Shown: in pieces, positions 1 to 6,118 of the stretch | Numbering within the stretch: position 1 is the first letter of the stretch | How the letters are laid out: every line of letters starts with the position of its first letter | Source: Hydrogenophaga sp. | Lineage (GTDB): Bacteria; Pseudomonadota; Gammaproteobacteria; Burkholderiales; Burkholderiaceae | Direction: 5' to 3' | Length of the DNA: 9,150 nt | NCBI GenBank assembly: GCA_025458545.1 | Contig: JALOSH010000069.1 | Location: 1 to 9,150, forward strand | Notes under the pieces: model-generated | Database searches by the model: none | Told to the model about the DNA's origin: nothing | The model's input: only the letters and a program-made list of their open reading frames with translations | Program-made: the position numbers and the translations under genes

Positions 1-465
1 GCGGGACTGCTCCATGTAGGTCCCCATCATCCCCTGCATCATGGGCGACTGCACGTTGGTGAACTGTTTCCAGAGGTCGGGATTCAGGCCCTTGGTCTGT
101 TCGGTCATCTTGTTCTGCAAGTCCATGAAGATCTGCACGTTCTTTTCCAGGTAAGAACCCATGAAGTCCTGCATGGAGTGCCCATAGAAACGGATGATGT
201 TGGCGAGCACCTGCTCGGTGAAGATCGGCACGCCTGCGGTCTCTTCTTCCAGGATGATCTGCAGCAGGATGCTGCGTGTCAGATCGTCGTTGGACTTGGC
301 GTCGCGAACCACAAAGGGCTCGTTGTCCATCACCAGCGCCTTCACTTCGGCCAGCGTGATGTAGGACGACGTATCGGTGTCGTACAGCCGACGGTTGGGG
401 TACTTCTTGATCACCCGCACACTGCCCGGCTGGGCGTTGCTGGCTTCTGCCTTGCTTTTTTGCAC
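1..465 (-). CDS. phaR: Polyhydroxyalkanoate synthesis regulator PhaR, partial (C-terminus beyond left edge)
   Basis: PhaR is a cytoplasmic DNA-binding repressor. It senses polyhydroxybutyrate (PHB) by binding the polymer and controls phasin and its own gene. The 155 visible codons contain the N-terminal PHB/PHA accumulation regulator DNA-binding domain at about residues 16-75, with the family hallmark VIKKYPNRRLYDTDTSSYI, then LAEVKALV and a segment ending LLQIILEEE. A second conserved block follows (PIFTEQVLANIIRFYG, then MQDFMGSYLEKNVQIF), and then a Met/Gln-rich tail that is cut by the window edge. Known homologues are about 180-190 residues, so perhaps 30 are missing. I chose the GTG at 465 because it gives the usual short lead before the YPNRRLYD motif; a GAAAG lies about 7 bases upstream. 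In-frame GTGs further upstream are possible, up to a stop near 537. The 85-bp gap to the tRNA holds a TAGAAT hexamer (537-532) that could be a -10, but no matching -35. Confidence 0.93.
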   Translation of the reverse strand, partial: MQKSKAEASNAQPGSVRVIKKYPNRRLYDTDTSSYITLAEVKALVMDNEPFVVRDAKSNDDLTRSILLQIILEEETAGVPIFTEQVLANIIRFYGHSMQDFMGSYLEKNVQIFMDLQNKMTEQTKGLNPDLWKQFTNVQSPMMQGMMGTYMEQSR

Positions 466-550
466 TGGTGAACTTTCAGAACGGGGATATGGCCACACAC
501 ACCACCAAACGCTGTGGCGGATATGAAGCACATTCTAGGATCGAAGAATT

Positions 551-627
551 TGGTAGGCGCGATTGGACTCGAACCAACGACCCCCACCATGTCAAGGTGG
601 TGCTCTAACCAGCTGAGCTACGCGCCT
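551..627 (-). tRNA. tRNA-Val (anticodon GAC)
   Basis: The minus strand folds into a complete cloverleaf with encoded CCA. The 7-bp acceptor stem is AGGCGCG/CGCGCCT, the D arm is GCTC...GAGC, and the anticodon stem is CCACC/GGTGG around the loop TTGACAT, giving anticodon GAC (valine, GUC/GUU codons). The variable region is GGGTC, and the T arm is GTTGG/CCAAT (one G-T pair) around TTCGAGT. The discriminator is A. Total length is 77 with CCA. It lies between relA and phaR on the same strand and has its own promoter just upstream. No integrase or duplicated tRNA end suggests use as an attachment site. Confidence 0.98.
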
Positions 628-648
628 ACAAACTGTCCGAAGCCGCAA

Positions 649-657
649 ATTATAGCA
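649..657 (-). promoter_or_regulatory. Extended -10 promoter for tRNA-Val
   Basis: On the minus strand the sequence TGCTATAAT carries a perfect TATAAT (654-649) preceded by the TG of an extended -10. Transcription would start near 642, leaving a leader of about 15 bases before the tRNA. The position expected for a -35 reads CAGAGC, which is poor, so recognition would rest on the extended -10. This is a strong match in a 65-bp spacer. Whether transcription continues into phaR is unknown. Confidence 0.7.
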
Positions 658-660
658 CCG

Positions 661-685
661 ATAAAGACGGCGCTCTGGGCCGCCG
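661..685 (-). terminator. Possible weak terminator after relA
   Basis: Eight bases past the relA stop, the minus strand can form a 5-bp GC stem (CGGCG/CGCCG, loop of 8) at 685-668, followed by TCTTTAT. The stem is short and the T run is interrupted, so this is a weak intrinsic terminator at best. It overlaps the -35 area of the tRNA promoter. Confidence 0.3.
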
Positions 686-692
686 AGGGCGA

Positions 693-3005
693 TCACTTCC
701 GCCGCACCACCCGGACACCTGCCACATCACCCACCACCGCCATCGCCCGCGCGACCTGCCGCGCGTCGACCACTTCGATGGTGAATGTCATCCAGGCCAC
801 GCCGCGCACAGACTGGGTCTGGACCCCGATCACGTTCATTTTTTCGCGCGCAAACACCTCCGAGATGTCACGCAGCAGGCCCTGCCTGTCCTGCGCCTCG
901 ACGGCCACATCCACCGGGTACACCGGCGACAGGCCTTCCCTGGCGCCTCCCGCCTGGCCGCCCCATTGCACATCGATCACCCTGGCCGGACTGGTGCGCC
1001 GCAGGTGCGCAAAGTCGGTACAGTCGCTGCGGTGGATGCTCACGCCTTTGCCGCGCGTGACGAATCCTCCGATGTCGTCCGGCGGTGCCGGCTTGCAGCA
1101 CTTGGCGAGCTGCGTCATGAGCGAATCCACACCCACCACCAGCACCCCACCGCTGCTGCCGCTGCTCGCTTTGCGCGGCTTTTTCAACCAAGCCAGGGGC
1201 TCTTCTACTTCGACCGGTTCGCTGGGTCGGAGTCGGGTTTCGATGGCGCGCAGTGAGAGCTCGTCTTTGCCGACTTGCTCGAACAACTCCTGCGCCGAAT
1301 CCAACCCAAAGGAAACCGCCAGGTCGTCCAACTTGATCGCCGTGCGCCCCTCCCGTTGGAGCAACTTTTCCACCGCCTCCCGACCCTTGGCGATGGTCTC
1401 TTCCATCGCCTGCGCGTTGAACCAGGCTCGCACCTTGCTCTTGGCCCGGTGGCTGACGAGGTAGCCCAGCTCGCTGTTGAGCCAATCGCGCGAGGGACCA
1501 CCCTCCTTGGCCGCGGTGATCTCGACCGTCTGCCCATTCTGCAGCGGGGTGTTGAGCGTGACCATGGCGCCATCGACCCGCGCGCCACGGCAGCGATGAC
1601 CGAGGCTGGTATGGACCGAATAGGCGAAGTCGACCGCGGTCGCGCCTTGCGGCAGCTCCACAATGGCGGCGTCTGGTGTGAGCACGTAGATGCGGTCGTC
1701 GAACAAACCTTGCGCAGCTCCGCTGAGGTCGCGTTCCCAGGCCAGCAGCTGGCGCAGCACCGCGATCTTGGCGTCGTACTCCGAACTCGCCGACACACCC
1801 ACATAACCCTTGGTGCCCGCTTCCTTGTAGGCCCAGTGTGCGGCCACGCCGTGCTCGGCGTGATCGTGCATGGCCTGGGTGCGAATCTGGATTTCGAACG
1901 CCCGCCCCTGATCGTCGCGCACCACCGTGTGCAGCGACTGGTAGCCGTTGGGCTTGGGCTTGGCGATGTAGTCGTCGAACTCGGTGGGCACCGGCGCAAA
2001 CTGGGCATGCACATGGGCCAGCACCGCATAGCAGTCGTTCACCTGTGGCACGACCACCCGAAGGGCTCGGATGTCAAAAACGCGGTCAAAACCCAGCGAC
2101 TTGCCACGCATCTTCTTGACGATGCTGTAGATGTGCTTGGGACGGCCCTGAACCGACGCCTCAATCCCCTGCTGCAACAGGTCTCGCTGCAGCCGGTCTC
2201 GAACCCATTCGACATGCGCCTCCCGCTCTGCACGCTTTTCGTCCAGCAGTCGCGCCACCTCCTTGTAGGTCTGCGGCTCCAGGAAACGAAAGGCCAGGTC
2301 CTCCATCTCCCACTTGATTTGCCAGATGCCCAGCCGATTGGCGAGGGGCGCAAACACATGCAGCGATTCGCTGGCCAGCGCGTGGCCGGGATCGCCCTTG
2401 CTCGCTGCAAAGTAGCGCAGCGTCTGCAGGCGCGAAGTCAGCCTCAGCATGACCACACGCAAATCGCGCGAAAATGCCAGCAGCATCTTGCGCACGTTCT
2501 CGGTCTGGCTCGCCGCGAGTTCTGAAACAGGCACCTTGCCCGGCGACACCTGCGGCAACGCATGGTCTTGAGCGGCTTGCCGCTCCTCGTCTTTCTTGGC
2601 TTGCACCTCGGCGGACTTGGTACGCGCCTGGCGCTGGAGTTGCAACAGCTTGGTGGTCTCCACGGCCAGCGCAGCGAAGTGCTCTCCGAAGGCTTTGGCG
2701 ATGGTCTCCTGAGGTCGATTCAGGTGCTCACAGGCATACACCAGGTAGGTCGCAGCCTGCATGGCTTCCGAGCCGCCGATCTCTTGAAGAATTCGAGCCA
2801 CAGCGTCGGCGTGGGCCAGGATGTTTTCCCCAGTGTCGAGGTGTTCGAAGGCCAACAAAGGTTCGGCGAACGCGCGCGCACGGGTCAGGGCCTGCGCTTG
2901 CTGCGGCAAGCTGTCCAGGGTGGCGGCCACGATGGCCGATGGCGGGTGTGTCGGATTCAGTGGCAACTCCTCCGAGGACTTGAGCACATCCGGCGAACGC
3001 TTCAT
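693..3005 (-). CDS. relA: RelA, ribosome-associated (p)ppGpp synthetase (GTP pyrophosphokinase)
   Basis: RelA transfers pyrophosphate from ATP to GTP/GDP on stalled ribosomes and makes (p)ppGpp in the stringent response. The 770-residue product has the full long-RSH layout. An HD-like hydrolase domain lies at about 60-140. The synthetase domain at about 215-392 contains GRPKHIYSIVKKM, EFDDYIAKPKPNGYQSLHT (342-360) and HAEHGVAAHW. A TGS domain follows at about 438-500, then a CCKP...HRSDC zinc-finger-type domain at about 635-665 and a C-terminal ACT domain at about 696-766. The HD signature is gone: the usual HDVVEDT-type stretch reads YACEHLN. The synthetase has the acidic EFDD motif of monofunctional RelA rather than the RFKD of bifunctional Rel/SpoT, so hydrolysis is not expected. 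I chose ATG 3005 because the frame upstream of it overlaps the preceding gene and does not resemble RelA. It lies 13 bases after the hydrolase stop without a clear Shine-Dalgarno, which suggests translational coupling. Confidence 0.96.
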   Translation of the reverse strand: MKRSPDVLKSSEELPLNPTHPPSAIVAATLDSLPQQAQALTRARAFAEPLLAFEHLDTGENILAHADAVARILQEIGGSEAMQAATYLVYACEHLNRPQETIAKAFGEHFAALAVETTKLLQLQRQARTKSAEVQAKKDEERQAAQDHALPQVSPGKVPVSELAASQTENVRKMLLAFSRDLRVVMLRLTSRLQTLRYFAASKGDPGHALASESLHVFAPLANRLGIWQIKWEMEDLAFRFLEPQTYKEVARLLDEKRAEREAHVEWVRDRLQRDLLQQGIEASVQGRPKHIYSIVKKMRGKSLGFDRVFDIRALRVVVPQVNDCYAVLAHVHAQFAPVPTEFDDYIAKPKPNGYQSLHTVVRDDQGRAFEIQIRTQAMHDHAEHGVAAHWAYKEAGTKGYVGVSASSEYDAKIAVLRQLLAWERDLSGAAQGLFDDRIYVLTPDAAIVELPQGATAVDFAYSVHTSLGHRCRGARVDGAMVTLNTPLQNGQTVEITAAKEGGPSRDWLNSELGYLVSHRAKSKVRAWFNAQAMEETIAKGREAVEKLLQREGRTAIKLDDLAVSFGLDSAQELFEQVGKDELSLRAIETRLRPSEPVEVEEPLAWLKKPRKASSGSSGGVLVVGVDSLMTQLAKCCKPAPPDDIGGFVTRGKGVSIHRSDCTDFAHLRRTSPARVIDVQWGGQAGGAREGLSPVYPVDVAVEAQDRQGLLRDISEVFAREKMNVIGVQTQSVRGVAWMTFTIEVVDARQVARAMAVVGDVAGVRVVRRK

Positions 3006-3018
3006 GGCGCGACCGATC

Positions 3019-3942
3019 TCAGGGCGCCCATAAAAATTCCTGAACCACGGCCACCTGATCGGACGCCACCAGGGTGGGCGCATGACCGATACCGGCGAAC
3101 TCCACACACCGCGCCTTGGGGCCACGGGCGGCCATGAGGGCGGCTGTTTCGCGGGTCAACAAATCGGATTCGCCTCCGCGAAGCAGCAAGGTGGACGAGG
3201 TGATGGCGTCGTACAGCTGCCAGAGTGCCGTCTCTCCCGCCTGCACGGCGCTTTGCGCAGCCACCGGATCGGCGCCACCGCTGAGGGCTTGAAATGGCAC
3301 GGCAATGGCGGGGTCGTAATGCAGCCACCAGCGCCCTTCGCGCTCGCGCAACATGGGCCGAGACAGCGCCAGCCATTGTTCGGCGCTGTGAGGACCGAAG
3401 CCGGCTGAGATCGAACCCAGGTAGTCAGCGGCTTGCTGCTCGGATTCGAAACTCGGGTTCTTGCCCAGGTAGGTGCCAATCCGCTGGAGCGCTGCCCACT
3501 GGATGACGGGGCCGACATCGTTGAGCACCAGTCGGCGGGGCGCAAAACCAGGCTGCGCGGCGATGGCCATGCCGATGAGACCGCCCATGCTGGTGCCCAC
3601 CCAGTCGATCACAGCCTCGGGTTGCTCGGAGCGCACATGCGCCATCAGCCCCATCAGATCGGCGGCGTAGGTACCAACCTGATAACCCATGGGATCAGCG
3701 AGCCAGTCGCTGTGCCCTCGTCCAGCCACGTCCACCGCAAGAACCCGCGCGCGCGGCGCCAAAGACTGGGCCAGCTGGTCGAAGTCGCGCCCCTGGCGAG
3801 ACAAGCCGTGCACGCAGATCACCACCTGGCGGCATGCCGACCCGGCTGCACAGGGCCAGTCCCAGAAGGCCATGCGGCGCGTGCCCCCGTCGCGGCCGGC
3901 AGGGCCAGCAACAGGCAGAAACTGAAGTTGAGGTTGCAGCAT
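3019..3942 (-). CDS. Alpha/beta-fold hydrolase of unknown substrate
   Basis: This is a 307-residue alpha/beta hydrolase, probably cytoplasmic, with no signal peptide seen. Visible motifs in order are the oxyanion-type HG at 45-46 (VVICVHGLSRQGRDF), DVAGRGHSDW at 71-80, the nucleophile elbow GTSMGG with Ser118, LVLNDVGPV at 138-146, a cap region at about 150-250, the likely acid Asp260 (LLLRGGESDLLT) and the catalytic His287 (GIGHAPTL). A complete Ser-Asp-His triad can therefore be proposed. The frame is open well upstream, but ATG 3942 fits the normal start of the fold, keeps the gene clear of divergent bdhA and has a weak GGCGGA six bases before it. Its neighbours are bdhA (divergent) and relA (same strand, 13 bases). 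A role in hydrolysing 3-hydroxybutyrate esters or oligomers is a guess from that context; the family includes many esterases, haloperoxidase-like and C-C hydrolases. Confidence 0.88.
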   Translation of the reverse strand: MLQPQLQFLPVAGPAGRDGGTRRMAFWDWPCAAGSACRQVVICVHGLSRQGRDFDQLAQSLAPRARVLAVDVAGRGHSDWLADPMGYQVGTYAADLMGLMAHVRSEQPEAVIDWVGTSMGGLIGMAIAAQPGFAPRRLVLNDVGPVIQWAALQRIGTYLGKNPSFESEQQAADYLGSISAGFGPHSAEQWLALSRPMLREREGRWWLHYDPAIAVPFQALSGGADPVAAQSAVQAGETALWQLYDAITSSTLLLRGGESDLLTRETAALMAARGPKARCVEFAGIGHAPTLVASDQVAVVQEFLWAP

Positions 3943-4021
3943 GTCCGATCCGCCCCGTGGGGTCTCCGTGATAATCGTCTCGATGTCTTTCAACCTATCG
4001 TAATGGAACTGGAGGTTACCC
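3943..4021. promoter_or_regulatory. Divergent promoter region, hydrolase-relA / bdhA
   Basis: This 79-bp spacer must hold the start signals for both divergent transcripts. On the plus strand GATAAT (3970-3975) matches the -10 consensus at five of six positions and would start transcription near 3982, but no convincing -35 lies upstream of it. GGAGG at 4011-4015 is a strong Shine-Dalgarno for bdhA, six bases before its ATG. On the minus strand only weak -10 candidates are seen. A CCCC-GT-GGGG element at 3953-3962 lies just before the hydrolase start and could be a short hairpin or an operator. Region call fairly firm; individual sites are not. Confidence 0.45.
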
Positions 4022-4792
4022 ATGCTCAAGAACAAGACGGCCCTGGTCACGGGATCCACCAGCGGGATCGGCCTGGGCATTGCCAAGGCGCTGGCGCGCC
4101 AGGGTGCCCACATCGTGCTGAACGGATTTGGTGATGCCGAAGGCCCCAAGGCGGAGATCGCGGCACTGGGCGTGCGCGTCGCGTACCACGGTGCCGACAT
4201 GAGCAAGCCCGCCGACATCGAAGACATGATGCGGTTCGCCGCAGCACAGTTCGGCCGGGTGGACATTCTGGTGAACAACGCGGGTATCCAGCACGTCGCC
4301 CGGGTGGAAGACTTCCCGGTGGAGAAATGGGACGCGATCCTGGCGATCAACCTCAGCAGTGCCTTCCACGCCTCGCGCCTGGCCCTGCCGGCGATGCGCG
4401 CGGCCAACTGGGGACGCATCATCAACGTGGCATCGGTCCATGGCCTGGTGGGTTCGGCTGAGAAATCGGCTTATGTCGCGGCCAAACACGGCGTGGTCGG
4501 CCTGACCAAGGTGACCGCGCTGGAGAACGCCACCACGGGAGTGACCTGCAATGCGATCTGCCCCGGCTGGGTGCTCACGCCGCTGGTGCAGAAACAGGTC
4601 GACGCCAAGGCCGCTGCGCTGGGCCTATCGAACGACGAGGCGAAGAAGTTGCTGCTGGGTGAAAAGGAGCCATCGATGCAGTTCACCACGCCCGAGGAGT
4701 TGGGCGAGCTGGCGGTTTTCTTTTGCTCGCCCGCCGGTCAAAACGTCCGCGGTGTCGCCTGGAACATGGATGGCGGCTGGGTCGCTCAATGA
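4022..4792 (+). CDS. bdhA: D-3-hydroxybutyrate dehydrogenase (SDR family)
   Basis: This enzyme reversibly oxidises D-3-hydroxybutyrate to acetoacetate with NAD+, the step after PHB depolymerisation. The 256-residue protein is a classical short-chain dehydrogenase. It has TGSTSGIG (10-17, nucleotide binding), NNAG (85-88), Asn110, catalytic Ser138, Tyr151 and Lys155 (YVAAK), PGWVLTPLV (181-189) and a C-terminal NMDGGW. Beyond the general SDR signature, the substrate-pocket residues recalled from the Pseudomonas fragi enzyme (Gln94, His144, Lys152, Gln196) fall at a constant offset of four as Gln90, His140, Lys148 and Gln192. This supports the specific call over a generic SDR. Length is typical. 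The start is set by GGAGG six bases before ATG 4022. It is divergent from the hydrolase-relA pair and ends at a strong terminator. Together with phaR in the window it points to a PHB-storing organism. Confidence 0.94.
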   Translation: MLKNKTALVTGSTSGIGLGIAKALARQGAHIVLNGFGDAEGPKAEIAALGVRVAYHGADMSKPADIEDMMRFAAAQFGRVDILVNNAGIQHVARVEDFPVEKWDAILAINLSSAFHASRLALPAMRAANWGRIINVASVHGLVGSAEKSAYVAAKHGVVGLTKVTALENATTGVTCNAICPGWVLTPLVQKQVDAKAAALGLSNDEAKKLLLGEKEPSMQFTTPEELGELAVFFCSPAGQNVRGVAWNMDGGWVAQ

Positions 4793-4806
4793 GCAGGCCA
4801 CATGGC

Positions 4807-4840
4807 ATGAAAAAGGCCCGCAGCTGCGGGCCTTTTTCAT
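4807..4840. terminator. Bidirectional intrinsic terminator, 34-bp perfect palindrome
   Basis: Each 17-base arm reads ATGAAAAAGGCCCGCAG (4807-4823), mirrored exactly by 4824-4840. The core is a GC-rich stem (GGCCCGC/GCGGGCC) flanked by five A on one side and five T on the other, so each strand gives a stem followed by a T run. It lies 14 bases after the bdhA stop and 19 bases past the stop of the convergent SIMPL-domain gene, and so can end both transcripts. Confidence 0.93.
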
Positions 4841-4859
4841 TGGATCGCGGGCGTTGTAT

Positions 4860-5645
4860 TCAACGCATCTGGATGGCGCCTGACACGGTCACATTGACCA
4901 TGCTTTTCCCGGCCTCCACCGCAACGGGGGCGTCCGACATGGCGGCCTTGGCCTGCATCGCCATGGCGCGGGGATAAGGCTGCCCACCGCCCTGATCGGC
5001 CGAGCTGATGGCGATCTCACGCAAGCTGTAGCCGGTGAAACCAAAGCCTTTGACCACGGCATCGGCACGGCTCTTGAAGCGCTCGATGGCCAGGGCCTGC
5101 ACATCGGCCTCGAGCTTCTGCTGCGCGTCGCGCGACAAGGAAAAGCCGACGTTGCCCAGGGTGAGGGTCTGAATCTTGCCGGCTGTGGCACTGATGCGGG
5201 CAAAGTCACGGCCTTCGATCACCAGCTCGGTCGAGCCTTGCCAGCCGTTGATCTTCCCGGCCGAGGTGTAGCGCGGGTAGAGCGAGAACTGACCGGTGCG
5301 CACCTCCAGCTGCTGGGGCTGAGCGGACGCTTTGGCCACCGCCAGCGCCGCGTCCAGGGCGACTTTGAGCTGGTTCTGAACGGTGGCCGCGTCCGGGCCT
5401 TCCTTGGTCGTGTTCAGGGTCATCGACAGCCAGTCCTGGGGCACTTCCAGAAATCCGCTGGCCGAGATGTTGACGATGTTGGAGGGTGCGGCGGCTGGCA
5501 TGACTTGGGCGGACACCAGACCGCTGTGACCGGCCGTGGTGAAAATCAGAGCGGCGATCAGGGTGGCAAACGTGCGGCGGGGAGAAGCAGAAAAGGAACG
5601 GGTTGAGAGCTTGGGCAAAGGCATAGAAACCGAGCAGATGGACAT
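4860..5645 (-). CDS. SIMPL-domain (DUF541) periplasmic protein
   Basis: This 261-residue exported protein belongs to the SIMPL family (DUF541, formerly YggE/BP26-like). The family forms periplasmic or surface oligomers of poorly defined function; some members are linked to oxidative or heat stress. The hydrophobic signal segment is at about 25-46 (TFATLIAALIFTTAG), with likely cleavage after VSA. The mature part begins with NIVNISASGFLEVPQDWLSM and has a helix at 83-108, QFSLYPRYTSAGKINGW (119-135), a central repeat-like half ending at about 170, and a C-terminal strand SMVNVTVSGAIQ (248-259), as expected for SIMPL. An RRTF at 23-26 before the hydrophobic segment resembles a Tat motif. Start is uncertain: ATG 5645 leaves only three bases after the upstream stop, while ATG 5624 (MPLPKL) gives a more normal signal peptide; neither has a clear Shine-Dalgarno. 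It is likely co-transcribed with the small gene upstream and ends at the shared palindromic terminator. Confidence 0.87.
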   Translation of the reverse strand: MSICSVSMPLPKLSTRSFSASPRRTFATLIAALIFTTAGHSGLVSAQVMPAAAPSNIVNISASGFLEVPQDWLSMTLNTTKEGPDAATVQNQLKVALDAALAVAKASAQPQQLEVRTGQFSLYPRYTSAGKINGWQGSTELVIEGRDFARISATAGKIQTLTLGNVGFSLSRDAQQKLEADVQALAIERFKSRADAVVKGFGFTGYSLREIAISSADQGGGQPYPRAMAMQAKAAMSDAPVAVEAGKSMVNVTVSGAIQMR

Positions 5646-5648
5646 TGT

Positions 5649-5948
5649 TTATTTTTTGATGGGATCGTAAGGGGACTGGCCGCTCAGCTGTTCGCGCAGG
5701 CGCTGGCGCTCTTGCACCGACAGCCGATAGGGCTTGCTGTCTTCCTTGTAGTCGTCAAAAGGCTGGCGCAAGACGCTGCGCAGGCTGGTGTTGCTGCGCG
5801 GCTCGGAAGGCTCGGCAGCGGCCAGCGGCAGCAACGCGGTGGACGGCGGCGTTTCCGATGCCGAGGAGACAGCGCTCGGGTCTGCCGCCCAACCGATGAT
5901 GGGGAGCAAGACAGACATCAAACACGAAGCTGGCAGAAGCGGTTTCAT
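5649..5948 (-). CDS. Small secreted protein of unknown function
   Basis: I do not recognise a named family. ATG 5948 gives 99 residues: a signal peptide (MKPLLPASCLMSVLLPIIGWAA, split here only at about residue 22 for cleavage before DPS), a low-complexity Ser/Ala/Pro/Glu stretch at about 23-52, and a charged C-terminal part at 53-99 containing LRSVLRQPFDDYKEDSKPY and LSVQERQRLREQL. The Cys at residue 9 is too early for a lipobox, so it is probably a soluble periplasmic protein. The frame is open upstream to 6125, but that stretch crosses the ompR start region and does not look exported, so the shorter form is preferred. No clear Shine-Dalgarno precedes it. It is three bases ahead of the SIMPL gene and divergent from ompR. 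The basic/acidic C-terminal part looks like the conserved portion; a homologue search in Comamonadaceae would decide. Confidence 0.72.
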   Translation of the reverse strand: MKPLLPASCLMSVLLPIIGWAADPSAVSSASETPPSTALLPLAAAEPSEPRSNTSLRSVLRQPFDDYKEDSKPYRLSVQERQRLREQLSGQSPYDPIKK

Positions 5949-6118
5949 GGTGGGTGCAAGTATGAACACGCAGCGGATTGTGTGTGTTGACCCTGAGTAA
6001 CGGAACAAACCGTCGCGGCAACAGTTGTAACACCCTGTCAGGAGGACAAAAATTGAGCGCTGACAAGGACTTGGCGCTGCCACAATCGAGTTTGTTACAA
6101 ATTCAGAGAGTTGCTGCC
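5949..6118. promoter_or_regulatory. Divergent control region upstream of ompR-envZ
   Basis: This 170-bp spacer separates the small secreted protein gene (minus) from the preferred ompR start at 6119. It contains AGGAGG at 6040-6045 followed after seven bases by an in-frame TTG (6053), a CCTG-T-CAGG palindrome at 6034-6042 that overlaps it, and two TGTnACA elements. A possible plus-strand promoter is CTGACA (6060-6065) and CACAAT (6081-6086), with a short 15-base spacer; it would start near 6093 and leave AGAGAG (6105-6110) as the ribosome site for ATG 6119. TTGACC at 5987-5992 resembles a -35 but has no -10. Base composition from about 6081 to 6115 is noticeably more AT-rich than the flanking genes. 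Confidence 0.5.
6025..6100. repeat. Pair of inverted TTGTAACA / TGTTACAA elements
   Basis: TTGTAACA at 6025-6032 is the exact reverse complement of TGTTACAA at 6093-6100, with 60 bases between them. The second is itself a palindrome when read as TTGT-T-ACAA (6092-6100). GTTACA-type half-sites are known for OmpR in enteric bacteria, so an autoregulatory role is possible but is inference. Confidence 0.4.

Noticed and set aside
502..520. Stem-loop CCGCCA/TGGTGG between tRNA-Val and phaR (minus strand)
   Set aside because: Six pairs including a G-T and no following T run, so it is not called a terminator.
551..627. tRNA-Val as a possible integration site
   Set aside because: No integrase, direct repeat of the tRNA 3' end or change in composition next to it.
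514..1464. Plus-strand open frame of 316 codons spanning the tRNA and the relA 3' end
   Set aside because: It runs antisense through the tRNA and the ACT/zinc-finger domains of RelA; composition is Ser/Thr/Arg-rich as expected for a shadow.
1275..2525. Long plus-strand open frame (416 codons) opposite relA
   Set aside because: It lies wholly antisense to well-conserved RelA codons in GC-rich DNA, has no recognisable domain and no ribosome site; typical shadow frame.
3943..4425. N-terminal extension of the hydrolase frame by 161 codons
   Set aside because: It would overlap divergent bdhA antisense and does not resemble an alpha/beta hydrolase; ATG 3942 fits the fold.
5987..5992. TTGACC as a -35 for ompR
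   Set aside because: No acceptable -10 occurs 15-19 bases downstream.
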